From Smittia aterrima (taxonomy: Eukaryota; Arthropoda; Insecta; Diptera; Chironomidae): a DNA stretch of 64,000 nt. Within the stretch, counting starts at the first letter, position 1; each line of letters starts with the position of its first letter. The notes beneath the pieces were generated by a model that was not told the DNA's origin, did no database searches, and saw nothing but the letters and a program-made list of their open reading frames with translations. This document shows, piece after piece, positions 24,402 through 37,000 of the stretch. A program made the translations under genes and the position numbers. The stretch covers positions 19,096,001-19,160,000 of the forward strand of contig CP093831.1 of the NCBI GenBank assembly GCA_033063855.1. Reading direction: 5' to 3'.

Positions 24402-24454
24402 CCACTTCATTGAAGTGGTTTGTATAAAAGTTTCTCTTTTACCTTTATATCAGT
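24402..24454 (+). promoter_or_regulatory. Orphan TATA/initiator promoter with upstream palindrome
   Basis: TATAAAAG at 24423-24430 is followed by TCAGT at 24450-24454, with the initiator A (24452) 29 nt from the first T of the TATA box, the classic arthropod spacing. An 8-1-8 perfect palindrome (24402-24418, CCACTTCA/TGAAGTGG) sits just upstream. No recognisable gene follows on the plus strand. Confidence 0.45.
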
Positions 24455-24907
24455 TTCTTAAAATTGACCCGATGAGGTTTCTCAATCAAACAAAATCGAT
24501 GCTTAAATATTGATTTCAGACTACAATCGAATCCAAAAATTTACAAAAAAAAATGTATGTACTAAATTTAATTACTGACGTAGTTCCTAATAAATCACGA
24601 TTAACAATATTAAAAGCTTTTTGAAGTTTTTTTTATAGGAACTCTATGTTCGTTGAAATTTGTATCGCCTTTTACGTAGTTTCGTCGACGATACTGCATA
24701 GAACGATGATATTACACTCACTAAATTAAGAATACCTTTCAGTTGAATAACTCCTTTCTTAGTTGAACTAGAAAAATGCTGCTGCATGATAATTTCTGAA
24801 ATAAACTTAACAAGGAGAGACAATATAACTTTTCTTAAGCTTTAAGCTTAAATATTTCAGCTTGTATTTGGTCAGATTTGAAGATATAATTGAAAATATT
24901 TCAGTGT

Positions 24908-27900
24908 TCATTCTTTTAAAACGAGAGGCAGAATGGCTAAAGGTTCATTGTTCTTAGGATTATCTTTGTACAAGCTCCAAGTTCTCTTGTTTAGATCAAA
25001 GATTCCAACGCAAATCGTTTTCAAGAATTCTTCTTTTCCTGGTTGATCTCGGAAGACACAATGAGTCTTTGCGCTCGTGTCGCCAAGCATTCTAATAACA
25101 TCTTCTTTATTCTTTGGAGCCTTGAAGGTTGTGAAAGTTTCATGTCGCTCAATCGAACTGTCGATGATTAAGCCCTCGACTTCTGGTACTATAGTCAAAA
25201 TTAAATAGAAACAGAACTTTAACATAAGCTTTGAAATTATTTTTCAGTGAAACTTTAAAAACCTTTCAAACGTAGATAACCTGAAAGTGAAAATAATATG
25301 TATAGTAAGCGATTCTTCAAACTAATAAAAAAAAACTCACGATTGGTGTGAATGATGAACTCCCCAGGACTGGCAGTGAGAATATTTAATTGAGATTCTT
25401 TTTCATTCGGATTCATTGGGGGTCCCATTTCTGCGTTGTGGAATAAACGATTGCCTTCTTGTCTAACGAGATAAAATAAAACTTAGTAGAAATTTCTTGA
25501 ATAGATTTTTCTTACTTTAAGAACGTCATATTAATAGAACATCCATCTGCCGCACCAACGCCGGAATCTCTCAAAATTTTCTGAGCTTGTTCAAAGTTTT
25601 CAGCGGACAACAAAGCTCTGTTTGTCATCAATCATGATAAAAGTAAATAAACGAAATTAAGTAATTAAAAAAAACACCTTGGACCGTGACAAACCTTGTG
25701 ATGAAATGACGTGCTGAAATTATAAATGAAAGATCAGAACTGCTTTATCGACAAAACAATTATTTACGAGTCTTTCCACTGAAGAGTTTCCTTGCGCTCA
25801 AAGTGTTGATCGCAAAGCATAAGCCGTGGTGATTGTAGTTCTGAGTATAACCAGGAAGATGACCAGCATAGCAAAGAGACGTGAACCGCTCTTCAGTCAC
25901 ATTATATTTTCCTTGTGGTTTATCTGAGATGATATGAGCCGATACGAAATAAAAGTTGTTCAGATTCTCAGACAAAGCGTCTTCTGTATGCCCCAAGGTT
26001 TCCTTTGAAAAATTATAAACATTGGAAAATTATAAAAAAAACTAATAATGAATATACGTTATTTCTTACGTTTCCAGGTTCATTGACAGAAATTGTTGAA
26101 CATCCAATAGGAGCATCTATTGAATTATTATTATCGACAACATTCGGTATGATCTCGTCCATATGAAGCAAGAAAAGCTGTTGAAAAGTAAATTCTAAGT
26201 TATTATACAAATAGTTTATTTATTAGTCATTTGAATGGTTGTTTTAATAAATTATGTGAACATAGACTTCTAATTATTTTTGCATTTAATAAAGTCGCTG
26301 AAAACTTAGCAAAATGTTCTCGATGTCCTTCTCTCGATGTCTAATGAGATTTAAAGCACTTAGTGCAACTCAGAGCGAGAACAGTTGTGCATTTGAATAT
26401 GTCAATATAGTTGGCATTTGCGTGAAGCGCACGAGTAAATAATTTAATTACCTTGTAGAATTCCACTTTCGATCCATCAGCAACTCCTTGCAGCTCTTGG
26501 ATGTATTGGGGAAACGATTCCGTGACTGTCGTGAGTGTTTCCTTGTAAACTCTCTCTGTGAAAACGTTGCGAGAAATTTCATTAGTTTAGAAGGTAGTAA
26601 AAAGTACATCGAGAAAATTCTTACGGCCTTCTGGAGAATTGTAGAGTGGGATGAATGCTTCGTTAAGCGGTTTGAACACGTTGACGAATTCACGGATGAG
26701 AGAAGCAAAAGTTCGACCCTAGATAAGAAATAAAATTTTTCATATAACCAACCAAATAATTCTATTATACTCAATTTAAAACCGGGTTATTCACGTATAA
26801 ACAAATTCGTTAAGTATAAAGGAAATCTTGTGCAAAGAGGTGAAAAATTACAAAAAAAAATTTAACCGAGAATTCCGGAACGCGAATTAACAGTTTCTGA
26901 CAAAATTTAGCGGTCACAGTCATGGCTTGTTGTATTATTAACAGTTTCTCACTTCTTAAAACGAAGTACTCACAAATGATATTTATTGTCTGAATGGGTT
27001 ATTTTGAGAGTGAAGTTACTTTAATTTAAGCTGGTCGAAAACATAAGTTGCAAATAACAAGTGACATATCTTACAAATGCCTCTAGGAATTTAACAAAAA
27101 AAAAATCAAATGGCCTTAAAGCTACTTAGGTTCACTGAACTCGAGAACTTCCCACGTTTAATTGAATTATTGGATTAAGCACATCAAGTGCTGCACTCGC
27201 AATTCGTTCACAATCTGATTAGCAAGCGAATTATTTGAATAAATCAATTAATCAATCGACTTCTCGACATAGTGCGTAATAAAATGAGAATCTCGCTAAA
27301 CACGTTTGGCAGCATTTGATTCGGTGAAGAACTGACTCAAGACTAAGCAAAGACCTTCAAAACGAAGAGAATATGCCGGCTTTAAAGCTCTGACCTTGCA
27401 CTTAACGTATGGAAAGGAGAAACGACTCGACAAGTCGTTACAAAGAAGATGTTGCGGTCTGAGCTCAGTCAGCTGTTGCTGATGCCTGACCTAGTTAATA
27501 AAATTTTTCGTCTGTTGAAAGCTAACATTGTTTTAAAGAACTACTGCAACTCTTGAAAGCTAAAATAATTAGTTTTCGTAAACTTCGACTTTAATTTGTT
27601 GACAAATTTTAAAAGAAACTTTTGATGATATTATCACCTTATCTTGGCAACACGAGCTCAAATATTAAGTTAATCTCATTTAAGTTCATGAAACTCAACA
27701 AATCATCGCTGCACAAACAACTTTTAATGATTTAACGTTATAATGACGTCAATTAACGTCAACAACTCATCAGATAGAGACATCGACAAGTCATTGCAAT
27801 AAATTCAAGCTAAATGCAAAGTTGAAGTACACGACAAAGATATTTGATATTTTTAACTTTCGGATATTTACAGCCAAAGTGAGAATCATTTGTGCAAACC

Positions 27901-28021
27901 AAAATTTCATTTCTCTCACCACATCGTATCCACAATCGTAGTGAGTTCCTCGAACGTAAATAATTGGAATCGACTGCCGGCGTTCGAACATGTTATATTC
28001 TTTCTTCGTTGTCACTGACAT
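24908..28021 (-). CDS. tan: Tan, N-beta-alanyl-dopamine hydrolase
   Basis: Ten coding exons: 27920-28021, 26625-26718, 26452-26555, 26070-26177, 25768-26002, 25695-25713, 25516-25617, 25341-25462, 25263-25280, 24908-25188; 1185 nt, 394 aa, close to the fly protein. Tan hydrolyses N-beta-alanyldopamine in cuticle and beta-alanyl-histamine (carcinine) in photoreceptors, reversing Ebony. It belongs to the acyl-CoA:6-aminopenicillanic-acid acyltransferase (C45-like) fold. Seen here: IPIIYVRGTHYDCGYDVGRTF at the N-terminus; DAPIGCSTIS, where the Gly125-Cys126 bond is the expected self-cleavage site and Cys126 the nucleophile; VSAHIISDKPQGKYNV; GAADGCSIN; and KTICVGIFDLNKRTW at the C-terminus. Exons of 19 nt (T-PRHFIT-R) and 18 nt (R-YLRLK-V) are needed for continuity; the second uses a weak GTTTTT donor. 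Intron 1 is 1.2 kb. Candidate TATA and initiator lie at 28207 and 28180. Confidence 0.95.
26719..27919 (-). other. tan intron 1
   Basis: A 1.2 kb intron, much longer than the other tan introns, with no supported nested gene. A first intron of this size is a natural place for tan regulatory elements, but no specific site is identified. Confidence 0.6.
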
Positions 28022-28176
28022 TTTGACTTGATTGCTTCACCACGAATTCTTTAGACAATTTTTGAATTGTTTGAACTTTTAATTTCTCTGAAATTTAAAT
28101 TCTTTAAATTTAAATTTTTTTCGAGACTTGATCTTTGAACGACTCGACCGTCTCGACTCAACAAGCTTTAAACATC

Positions 28177-28212
28177 GACTGTGCTCTAGTGCAGAAAATT
28201 ACAAAGTTTATA
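28177..28212 (-). promoter_or_regulatory. Candidate tan core promoter
   Basis: On the minus strand TATAAA (28207-28212) is followed about 32 nt later by CACAGTC (28177-28183), an initiator-like site, giving a 5' UTR of about 160 nt before the tan ATG at 28021. Confidence 0.4.
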
Positions 28213-30370
28213 TTCTTTTTCATTTTTTCCTTCTAATCAGATTAGAAATAACTCAACGACTGTATTGAAAATGTGGAAGGAAATATGAATGTATCAGAAA
28301 AACAAATACAACGACGTCGTGAGAACTTTGCGGCTGGATGAATTAAAACACGAGAATTAAGTGAAACCAATAAAACAGAAGTCTAGTCAATTAATATTCA
28401 CTTTACACGCTTCTAAAACAGGTGATTGGATATGGAGAATGTTCCGCTATAAAAGTTAAGAATAAGATTTTGATTTTTTCTTTCTCGAAATTTCTGTGAC
28501 GTCGGGGAAATCGAAATCCAGCAGTAGCTCGTAGAATTAAATGCCATGAACGTTTTAATTAGATTTCAACAACGATTACGTCTAACTGATTGCGTCACTA
28601 TCACAATTTGCAAGTTATGTCTCTTTTCTAATCAATATTTAGAACTCAGAAAAAAAATTTCTTATCATGGTCGACACCGAATTTAAAAATAACTGAAATG
28701 AACTGAAAAAAAAACCATTCACTATGGCAACGTAGTTTTATCAACAATTTTTCTCGAGAACCGCAAAATGCGTGAATTTTTTTTATCCAAAACGATGATA
28801 AGAAGAAAATATTTTTGTTTGTTTTAATTTTGAAACAAACTGTGTTTTACTTTTAGTGTCACGTAGCTTGCTTCTTTCTGAAATCTCTTTTATCTTGAAA
28901 TTACCTTAAATTTTACGATTTGTGACATTAACTTTTGCTACAATATTTTAATTTGATATGACTAGTCGTCAATAACGACCACCAACGATTGTGACGATTA
29001 GTGAATGAGCGAGTTGACTGAAACAAAATATTGACACAACATTGAAAACAAACACATATTTAATCGATTATCCTGAAATGTCATATCGATATCACGACTA
29101 TTTGTTAACCTTCGAACTCATTTAAATTACTAACTATGCACGATTTTTATTACAAAATTCATCAAGTGCATTGGCCCAACAATGTTTGTTTTATTATATT
29201 ACACTACAGATATGTTTGTCATCCAAGCTGAACCTCAACAAGTTTCATTTCTAAGGCAATTGTAGATAGCACTTCAATTCATCCGAGCAGGAAAGCCAGT
29301 TAACGACATTTACTTCCGCCAATGTTTCTATTTACTAAAAAAAAATCAGTTTTGGTTTCAGTGTTCTCAAGATTTTTTTTTATTAAGCGCATCGATGAAA
29401 CTTTAAATCAATTTAATAGATTCTTTGCTTCATTCTTGTGGTTTATTTAAAATAATTTAATGATTCTAATTGCTTTTAATTATTCCTCGAACTGTTAGAG
29501 TCTAATATTTATAAAGGCACGTCAATCTATAAGCAGCTGTATTTTTTTCGGTGCGATCTCGCGGCGGTTACAGAAACGACGACGACAAAGTACGGAAAAG
29601 CAACAAAATGATCGATTATTAGTATTTTTATACTTAAGAACTTCACAACGTGGTAGCTAAAACAAAATATTGAAAGTTTTAGAACAATTTTACCGATTCC
29701 TTTATGTTGTGACAAACATTTCTCTTCGCGCTTTCATGCTAAAAGTTTCAGCTGTTTCAGTAAATACTTTTATATTCCTAAAAAATTCGTGCCGCATTCC
29801 TTTGCATTTAACATGACAATAGAATTTGTCAGACAAGAAAATTATTTTCTTAGAACGAAACTTAACAATTGATAAAAAGAACGAAAAAGGCGATTTAAGA
29901 GATTCCGAAAAAAATTATTTAACATTGGAATGTTGTGAACCATGCGCCACCAATTCTTCAAAATGATAGCCAAGGCTTCCTGGCTTTCGCTTATCAACAA
30001 AAACAATCTTGATTTGCCGTGACAAATGGTAATAACCAAGTCTTCGATTTTTAACTTTTCACTGATAACAAAATCGAAAGGAAAGTTTTTTTTTATGAGA
30101 AGCACACTTGACCATTTAAAGTCGCAACCGCAGACTAATAAACAAAAATTATTTTCTAATTCGCTAATCCTTAAAAATTTTTAAAAATTATTCCAACTCA
30201 GAAAGCATTGTGTCATGTTTGTTTTTCTATTCATTGGCAGTGTTTGCAGAAGAACATGAGCGTGATCGGTTGTACATTAATGCGGCCTTCTTAGCGTGAA
30301 GGTGACGATGCATGTGCACGTGATTCCGATGACACAAATTGAGACACTCGCTTTCCGAGTTGGTCCTGTG
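28213..30370. other. Intergenic between tan and the coiled-coil gene
   Basis: AT-rich, about 2.2 kb. The longest open frame (29842-30105, minus, 87 codons) has no recognisable domain. It is upstream of tan, so it may hold tan enhancers; no site is identified. Confidence 0.5.
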
Positions 30371-31838
30371 TTATTTCGCTAACATCGCCTTTTTGATTGG
30401 CGGAAGTGATGAACAAGAGTGTCCTGCTCCTGATTGACTCATGACGGGGCAATGGCTGAGCGATGTTGTGGTTGAAGTCGCCAGCGGAGTGTGAGTGTTC
30501 TGTCGCCGCACAGATAATGATTTCTTTTGACGAGAAATATCCTTGCGCAGCTCTGACAATTTCTTCTCCATATCTTTCTTGCGCTGCAATAAAATAAAAT
30601 CATGAATTCGTTAGCAATCGATCGAAGATAAGACTTACCTTGATTTCGCCGTCTAACTTCTCTTGTACAATGTAAATTTTCTTTCGCAAATCTACAATAC
30701 TCTTGATTAGGCGCTCAGAAGTGTTTTTCAAGTTAGCCTGACAAGAAAGATCCTTTCGTTATGCAAATCGACGAAAGAAAATGATTTTGGATGGAAGGAA
30801 ATGAGTTTCGGATGAGCGATCAATCGAATGTGAAATGAATGAATCGAATGGAATGGCGAATGAATTTGTTCTTACCAAAGCAGACGGTCTACTGCAAGTA
30901 GGCGCTGATGAGTTAATGCAATCAATTGCTATCGCTTTCTTAGGACAATTGTCCTGTGGTCGACCAGCACAAGGTCTATGCCTTGTACACCCTTCTAAGT
31001 GCCAATCTATTAGAATAAATAACAGAAAATTTAGAACAGTCTATCTGTTGATAAAGCACTTACTGATATGCTCTATCTGATGGTAAACTCTTGCGTGCTC
31101 TTTACACAAATCTTGTCCATTGTTCTCAAGCTCTGACAAATAATGCTTTCGTTTGTGATCATACTGCGAAAGAATTGTTTAATTAATTAGAGTTCTTACA
31201 AAATGAGTTATTTGCCCGAAGTGACTTTGACCTGCGACTTATTGTACCGTCTCACCCTTTACTTGGAAAGAGTGATTCTTCTTGGAAGTCTACTTCGTTG
31301 CATTTTCACAGTAATTTTATTATCTTTTTAATTAAATCTACAGACGGTTCAAGTCCTTAACCCTTGTTCAACCAAAGTTCGGGATTTTTTTTTGAATTGA
31401 TGACAGCATGAAAACAGTAGTAAAGTCACTCTCGAAATAGGTCAAAGGCACTTCCCTCTCGTCGCTGAAAGCGACCACTTAGCGAAAAAAATATTCTTTT
31501 GAGAGGGGAATCAAACTGAACTACATTTCAAAATTATTTCGAAACTTCGTAAATAGGTCAACAAACAAAAACTCCCCCATCACCTTTTCCTTTCTATCAA
31601 TTTCATCCGATTGCATTTGAGAATACTTCAGATGAAGATGATTGAAATTTGTATCGATCTCGTGGCGCTCTTTAAGCATTTCATTGATGCAATTGATGAG
31701 GTTGATTTCTGTGTTTTAAATATATTGATAAATTATTTTAATAATAAAATTTTTTAAAAAAAACTTTTTTAGAAACTTACTTTCTTCATTTGTATGAATT
31801 CGATCCTTAATTTCGCACAAACTTGCTGGCGATATCAT
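30371..31838 (-). CDS. Coiled-coil protein of unknown function with a cysteine-rich middle
   Basis: Six exons: 31781-31838, 31584-31708, 31073-31163, 30876-31006, 30639-30737, 30371-30583; 717 nt, 238 aa, all phases fit. I do not recognise the family. Residues about 10-90 and 140-190 are charged and helical with coiled-coil character (e.g. INEMLKERHEIDTNFNHLHL, DLRKKIYIVQEKLDGEIKRK). Between them lies a short Cys/Pro region, GCTRHRPCAGRPQDNCPKKA, running to APTCSRPSA. The tail is rich in Ser, Thr, His and Pro and ends PPIKKAMLAK. No signal peptide or membrane segment is seen. The short introns and intact frame through six exons support a real gene. A cytoskeletal or axonemal role is possible but unsupported. 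It is divergent from PSMD10 across a 1.3 kb gap. Confidence 0.82.
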
Positions 31839-33152
31839 CGTTCGTCGCTCACATAAATCAATAATCCACTAACAATCCACTCAATATACTCAACCTATTG
31901 TGCTACAGCAACTAAGTGTGTTCACTAAGCTTGCCGTCTTTAATTTTCTTTTCACAACTATACAACTTGCAAACTAATGATCAATTGAAAAGCTCGCGCT
32001 AAAGAATCTTCAAGTCATCCACAAAACGGCGTGAAATCCAAACTGAAAATGGAGGAAGAATATTCCTTGTGTCTCTCCTATCAGCTCTAGAATATCATTC
32101 GCGAAAAAAGCACACCAAAAAGAAATAACCGAAAGTTTAAACAAGAACATAACAACGCGAATATTTTCAACAATATCAAAGCAATGGCAAGCATTTGTGT
32201 TTGTCGGTGTTTCTATTTTTAAATAGATCATAGTGCAGAGGGTGATTCGATTCAGGAACTTTTATTAAGAGACAGTAGAACTTTTATAAAAGAATATGGA
32301 GTTTGATAAACACGCTGTTGCTCGTGATCGGAGAGAAATCATGTTGTATCATGTAAAAGTAAAATCCGCGGGGTTCGTCCCTAATACGTTGAGGTGACTT
32401 TTCTTTAGGATCAAATTTAATAAAAATAATATTTTACAAGAACTTTTCATTTTTGAAAATATTTCCTGCCAGATCATCCCTTTGAAAGGTAAATCAACAC
32501 AAACAAAGCAAAGGATAATAGATATGGAGTTTTCGTTTTTGATTTAATATCCTGAGAACAAAGAAATAACAAATAAATATTGGAATCGTCATGATGGCAA
32601 CGCGCTATGTACTTGAAAGTTTGTTTTGCAGAAACTTGGTTTTCGGAAATTTTTCGTTAATTTTCTGTTCGAGCCTACACAAGTCAGACGTTTCACGGAA
32701 AAACGTGCTGCAAAGACATAATCAAATCCAATCGTCTGCTTCGAATTAACAATATAATTGAACTTTATTACTTTGCTAATTAGAATCGACTTTTAAATTA
32801 CCTCACGTCAATTGAATTACACACTCAATTATGAATCGATAAGAGATCACACTAAATCACGTAGTAGCGTTTGATTTATGATAAAACTATACGTTTGTAT
32901 TTTTACCAATTGTTTTAATTTGTTTACAATAGCAGTTCAACAAAAAATTCAGTTTACAATCTTATTTGACAGTTATAAGTTAAATCAAATATCCAAGATA
33001 ACAAAAAACGGCTCTCAAACCGATTTTCAAATCTACTTAGTTAGTTTTCGTTTAGCTATACAAACTTCTTATCTTGTTATTGTTTTTGTGCACAGTCATT
33101 TTTACCGAGAGAAATAAAATTCTAGCTAAAAATACAAAGTGAAACTAATAAA
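31839..33152. other. Divergent intergenic region between coiled-coil gene and PSMD10
   Basis: About 1.3 kb that should contain the promoters of both flanking genes. No clear TATA box; open frames under 80 codons are not supported. Confidence 0.5.
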
Positions 33153-33878
33153 ATGGATTTTTACCAGCTTAGCCAGGAAGACTTTCAAGTCATAGAAGAG
33201 AAGATCACGGAAGATAAGAGTATTTTGAAGCAGAAAGATGCTGTAAGTATTACCACTAAAGAGTTTTAGGAAAATAAAATATTTCCTTTTAAGAACAATC
33301 GATTGCTTCTACACTGGATGTGTCTCTCAGGGCGTGAGCAAGTTGTTGATTTCATTTTAAAGAATTCTACACAAGACATCGATGCTCAAGACGATTCTAA
33401 CGCGACTTGTCTCATTCTAAGCTGTCTCGGTGGTCACATTGGATTAGTTCAGCTCCTCGTTGAAAAGGGCGCTAATGTCAATCACAAAAAGGAAGGAGGT
33501 CACTGCGCATTGCAATATGCAGCATCTAAAGGTTTCAAACCAATTCTCGAATTTCTTCTTGACAAAGGAGCTGATGTGAATGCTGTGGATGACAGACAAG
33601 ACACTGCTCTGCATAGAGCTTCCACTCTTGGACGAACAGCTATCGGTAAAATTCTTATTGAGCGTGGTGCCAACGTCAACGCTCAGAATCGGGAGGGAAA
33701 TACCCCGCTTCATCTTGCATTAGAGGATGAGCAACAAGAAATTGCCTTTCTGCTTTTTGACAACGGCGCTGACCCAAAGATTCTCAACCGAGCTAAGCAG
33801 ACACCCATAGATTTATGCCAACCCAACATCAAACGTCAAGTGAAGGACAAATATCCCGGCGTCAATGAAGACATTTGA
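33153..33878 (+). CDS. PSMD10: 26S proteasome non-ATPase regulatory subunit 10 (gankyrin)
   Basis: Two exons, 33153-33242 and 33294-33878, give 224 aa (human protein 226). The protein is almost entirely ankyrin repeats, about seven, with typical repeat sequences such as GGHIGLVQLLVEKGANVNHK, TALHRASTLGRTAIGKILIE and GNTPLHLALEDEQQEIAFLL. Gankyrin is an assembly chaperone of the 19S regulatory particle and binds the Rpt3 ATPase; it acts in cytosol and nucleus. The start MDFYQLSQEDF lies in the first exon with no upstream in-frame Met in it. The intron is 51 nt. No AATAAA occurs between its stop and the next gene's ATG 178 nt downstream, so its transcript may end at a variant signal or run into the NACHT gene. 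Confidence 0.96.
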
Positions 33879-34007
33879 ACTTAATAATCCATAATTTTAC
33901 ACATCAAAAGAATTTAAATTCTCGAAAAATTGGCAAACTTTGTTATCATTGATTTAACCGCAATTGCTGCGCTTATCAGTTGCGGTCAGTATAAAATTTA
34001 TTCAAAC

Positions 34008-34040
34008 TATATAAAGGGTCAAAATCTTTTCATATTCAGT
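34008..34040 (+). promoter_or_regulatory. TATA box and initiator of the NACHT gene
   Basis: TATATAAAG at 34008-34016 and TCAGT at 34036-34040, with the initiator A at 34038, exactly 30 nt from the first T. This places transcription start after the most upstream in-frame Met (33930) and makes ATG 34056 the likely start, with an 18-nt leader. Confidence 0.65.
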
Positions 34041-34055
34041 ATTGAGAGCGGTGAA

Positions 34056-37000
34056 ATGAATCAGAGTGACTCGAGTAATATTTTTGTGTTCATCAGAAAC
34101 ACTCAGCTAGAGAAAGTTACTGAATTTCTGGACGGATATCATCGCAAAACAGCTTTGTATGAATATAATCAAGCGACGGCCAAAAATGTTTCAGCTGCTA
34201 AAATTTCATTGAGAATTCTTGCTGAGATCGAGAAAGCAGCAGACGAAGCTTACAACGATAGAAATGATGATTTGTCTATTGATCTCATGAATTTGGCTAA
34301 AAAGCAAATTAAGATTTACGAAAATTTGGTATCCCGAGGGTTTCCGCTTGGACCACACGAAAAAATTGGAGTGAAGCTTGAAATGGGGACAAAGATCCAA
34401 CTTAGAAGAATCCATAAGATTTATGTAAAAAACGCTAACGTTCGACACTTAACAACTTTAATATCAAAATCGAAGTTAGATCGCGGCGGCTTCGATCGTA
34501 GTGTTTTTCATCAAAAAATTACCGAAGCGTATGAAGAACTTAATGAGATTGATTGGATCGCGTCAATGTTACGAATCGCAGCCAACTCTGAAAACTTGAA
34601 TGTCATTTTCATTTTTGATTTAGAGAGAAGTGTAAAATCAAAAGAAGGATACTGTGCTGAGCTGAAAGATATTTACATTAATATGGATGAAGTAAACCGA
34701 CTAGAGGCACTGGCAAATCTCGCTGGAAAATTAACTATTTTTGCTTTGCAAGAAATTTATCGTAACGAATCAAAGCCTTATTCAGAAGAAAGTGAATACA
34801 AACAACGATTAATAGAAATTCTGGCTTTTTGCGAGAGCAAAAAATCGAACGAACCTTTGATTGAGAGTGTATTTAAGTGCCCACCAGATTGCAGGGAAGC
34901 TGAATTAATTTCTCGAGTCCCGCAACTGTTAATGTTCTACAAATCTGATGAACAAAAACTAAATGAAGTCAAATCAATTTTTCCGGAACTTTTTGATTTT
35001 TATAAAAATAAAACAAAAGTTGATTTCGATCACGAGCATCCGATCATTGAAGCACGTTTTAAAATGAAGGAACTGAATGAATTGATTGGAGTCGCATACC
35101 AATTACAAAGCTTAGAAATCTCACTAAAACTTGATGCACAAACATTCACTCTTGATTATCAAAAAGTTTCGCTCGTTCAATCGAATTATACACATTTATC
35201 AATGCGGTTAATTTATCAGCAGCTGAGCATTCAAGAAAACTTTGAAACAGCTTTTATCTTTGCGAAACTCGACACTCTGGAAAACGAAACAATTCTTAAA
35301 TTGATTGTGGAGTCTTTTAGAGGTTTGACTGAGCCCACTTTGATCTTAGAATGTGATGAGCAAAAACCTGAAAAAGTTCTTAAAATCATCAAAACTTTCA
35401 GAAGTGAAAATATAAACGAAAGAATTGTCATTTTCCACAACATTGAATCAATTGAGGTTGAAGACGTGGAGAAGTCATCAATAGAACATTCTTGGAGTCA
35501 TTTAACACCAGAAACTCAAGAAAAACTTTGGTACATGAAAGTCAATTTCCAAGGAGTGCAAATTTCTTTGAAAGATATTCTTCCAATCGACTCACTAGCG
35601 CTCAATTTAATTCCATTGAAGCTATTGGTGGAGAGAACTATCAAAATTGGAGAAGATTTGCAATATCCGATAATTCCGAATTACATCAAAAGATTTTTCC
35701 TGCCGGAAAACAGCAAAAAAATTGAAGATAGTGAAAGTTACACAATCGAGTGGAGTTCGGAAGAGTTAATTGAAATTGCCAAGAAGAATCGACAAGTTAT
35801 TTTGTTTAGTGATGATCCTGGAATGGGGAAGACGACTGAGTTTAAAGAAATGGCCAAAAGAATTAAAAGGGAATTTCCCTTATTGTGGGTACTGTTTGTA
35901 GATCTAAAAGAGTATTTTGAGTTTTATGAAAGAGACGGAATGGTGACAAAGGTATTCGAAACAAGCGACGATGTCGCTAAATATTATTGCGAAAACATTT
36001 TAAAGCTTGATGATTTCCAATCAAGAGTTTTCACACAATTTTTAAATGAAAGTCGAATCGTTTTTCTTCTTGATGGATTTGATGAAATCAGCCCGAGTTT
36101 CAAGCAATTCAACCTAAAGCTCTCGAATGCAATCAGAATAAAAACCACAAACGCACTCTGGGTCACAACTCGGCCACACCTGGAATCTGAACTAAAAGAT
36201 ACTTTAAAAACTGAAGCAATCAGGCTCAAACCACTAAACTACGAAGATCGTTTGAATTTTATGAAACGTATGTTAGAAAGCAAAGGTTTCGAGGGAGAAA
36301 TTTTAGACAAAAAGTTTCAAAAGATTGATGAACTTTTAAGCAATTTACGAAGGAACTCTCAACTCTCTGGAGCGGTATCAAATCCAATTTTGCTGCGAAT
36401 CATTACTGAAATCTTCGAAGATGAAGTTGGTGATTTAGTAACCAACGCAAATTTCTATTCAGTTTATCAAAGTTTCATCAAGAAGATCGTTGATAACTTT
36501 TTAAAAAAAGGTTATCAAGCGATCTCTGATTCAGCGGCTTTCCTAACTAACTCAACTGACATTATGGCGTCGCATCAGAAACGAGCGCTGGAAGTTATTT
36601 TTGCAGCAGCAGGCAATGACGAAATCAGAGAGGCGATTGAAAACTGTTATGAAGACTTCGAGAACCTTTCAGTCGAACAAATCACTCGAGTTGGCTTTAC
36701 AGTTTCTGACAGCAACAATCGACTTCAATTTATCCATCGCACCTTCACAGAATTCTTTTGCGCTGATTTCTTCTTCAGAAATCTCTTCGGAATTGATGTA
36801 TTTAGAATGAATGCGGTTACTTTGTTATTTCATGAAGCATTTTACGATCTGAAAGGCACTTCCGGAATGATTGGAACTTTCTTCGAAGGAGTTATTGAGG
36901 TTTTGAGTCATTTGAGTGACACCTTGAGACTACAAAGCATCAAAAATATATTTAAAGAGAAATTTTCGGTTGCAGAAATTCGATTTGTTTTTCACAATTC

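Larger units (their letters stand above)
23791..24907. other. Intergenic between Gr pseudogene and tan
   Basis: Contains a perfect hairpin (23831-23868) and an orphan plus-strand TATA/Inr pair with an upstream palindrome (24402-24454). Downstream of that promoter no open frame longer than about 15 codons begins at the first ATGs. Confidence 0.5.
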
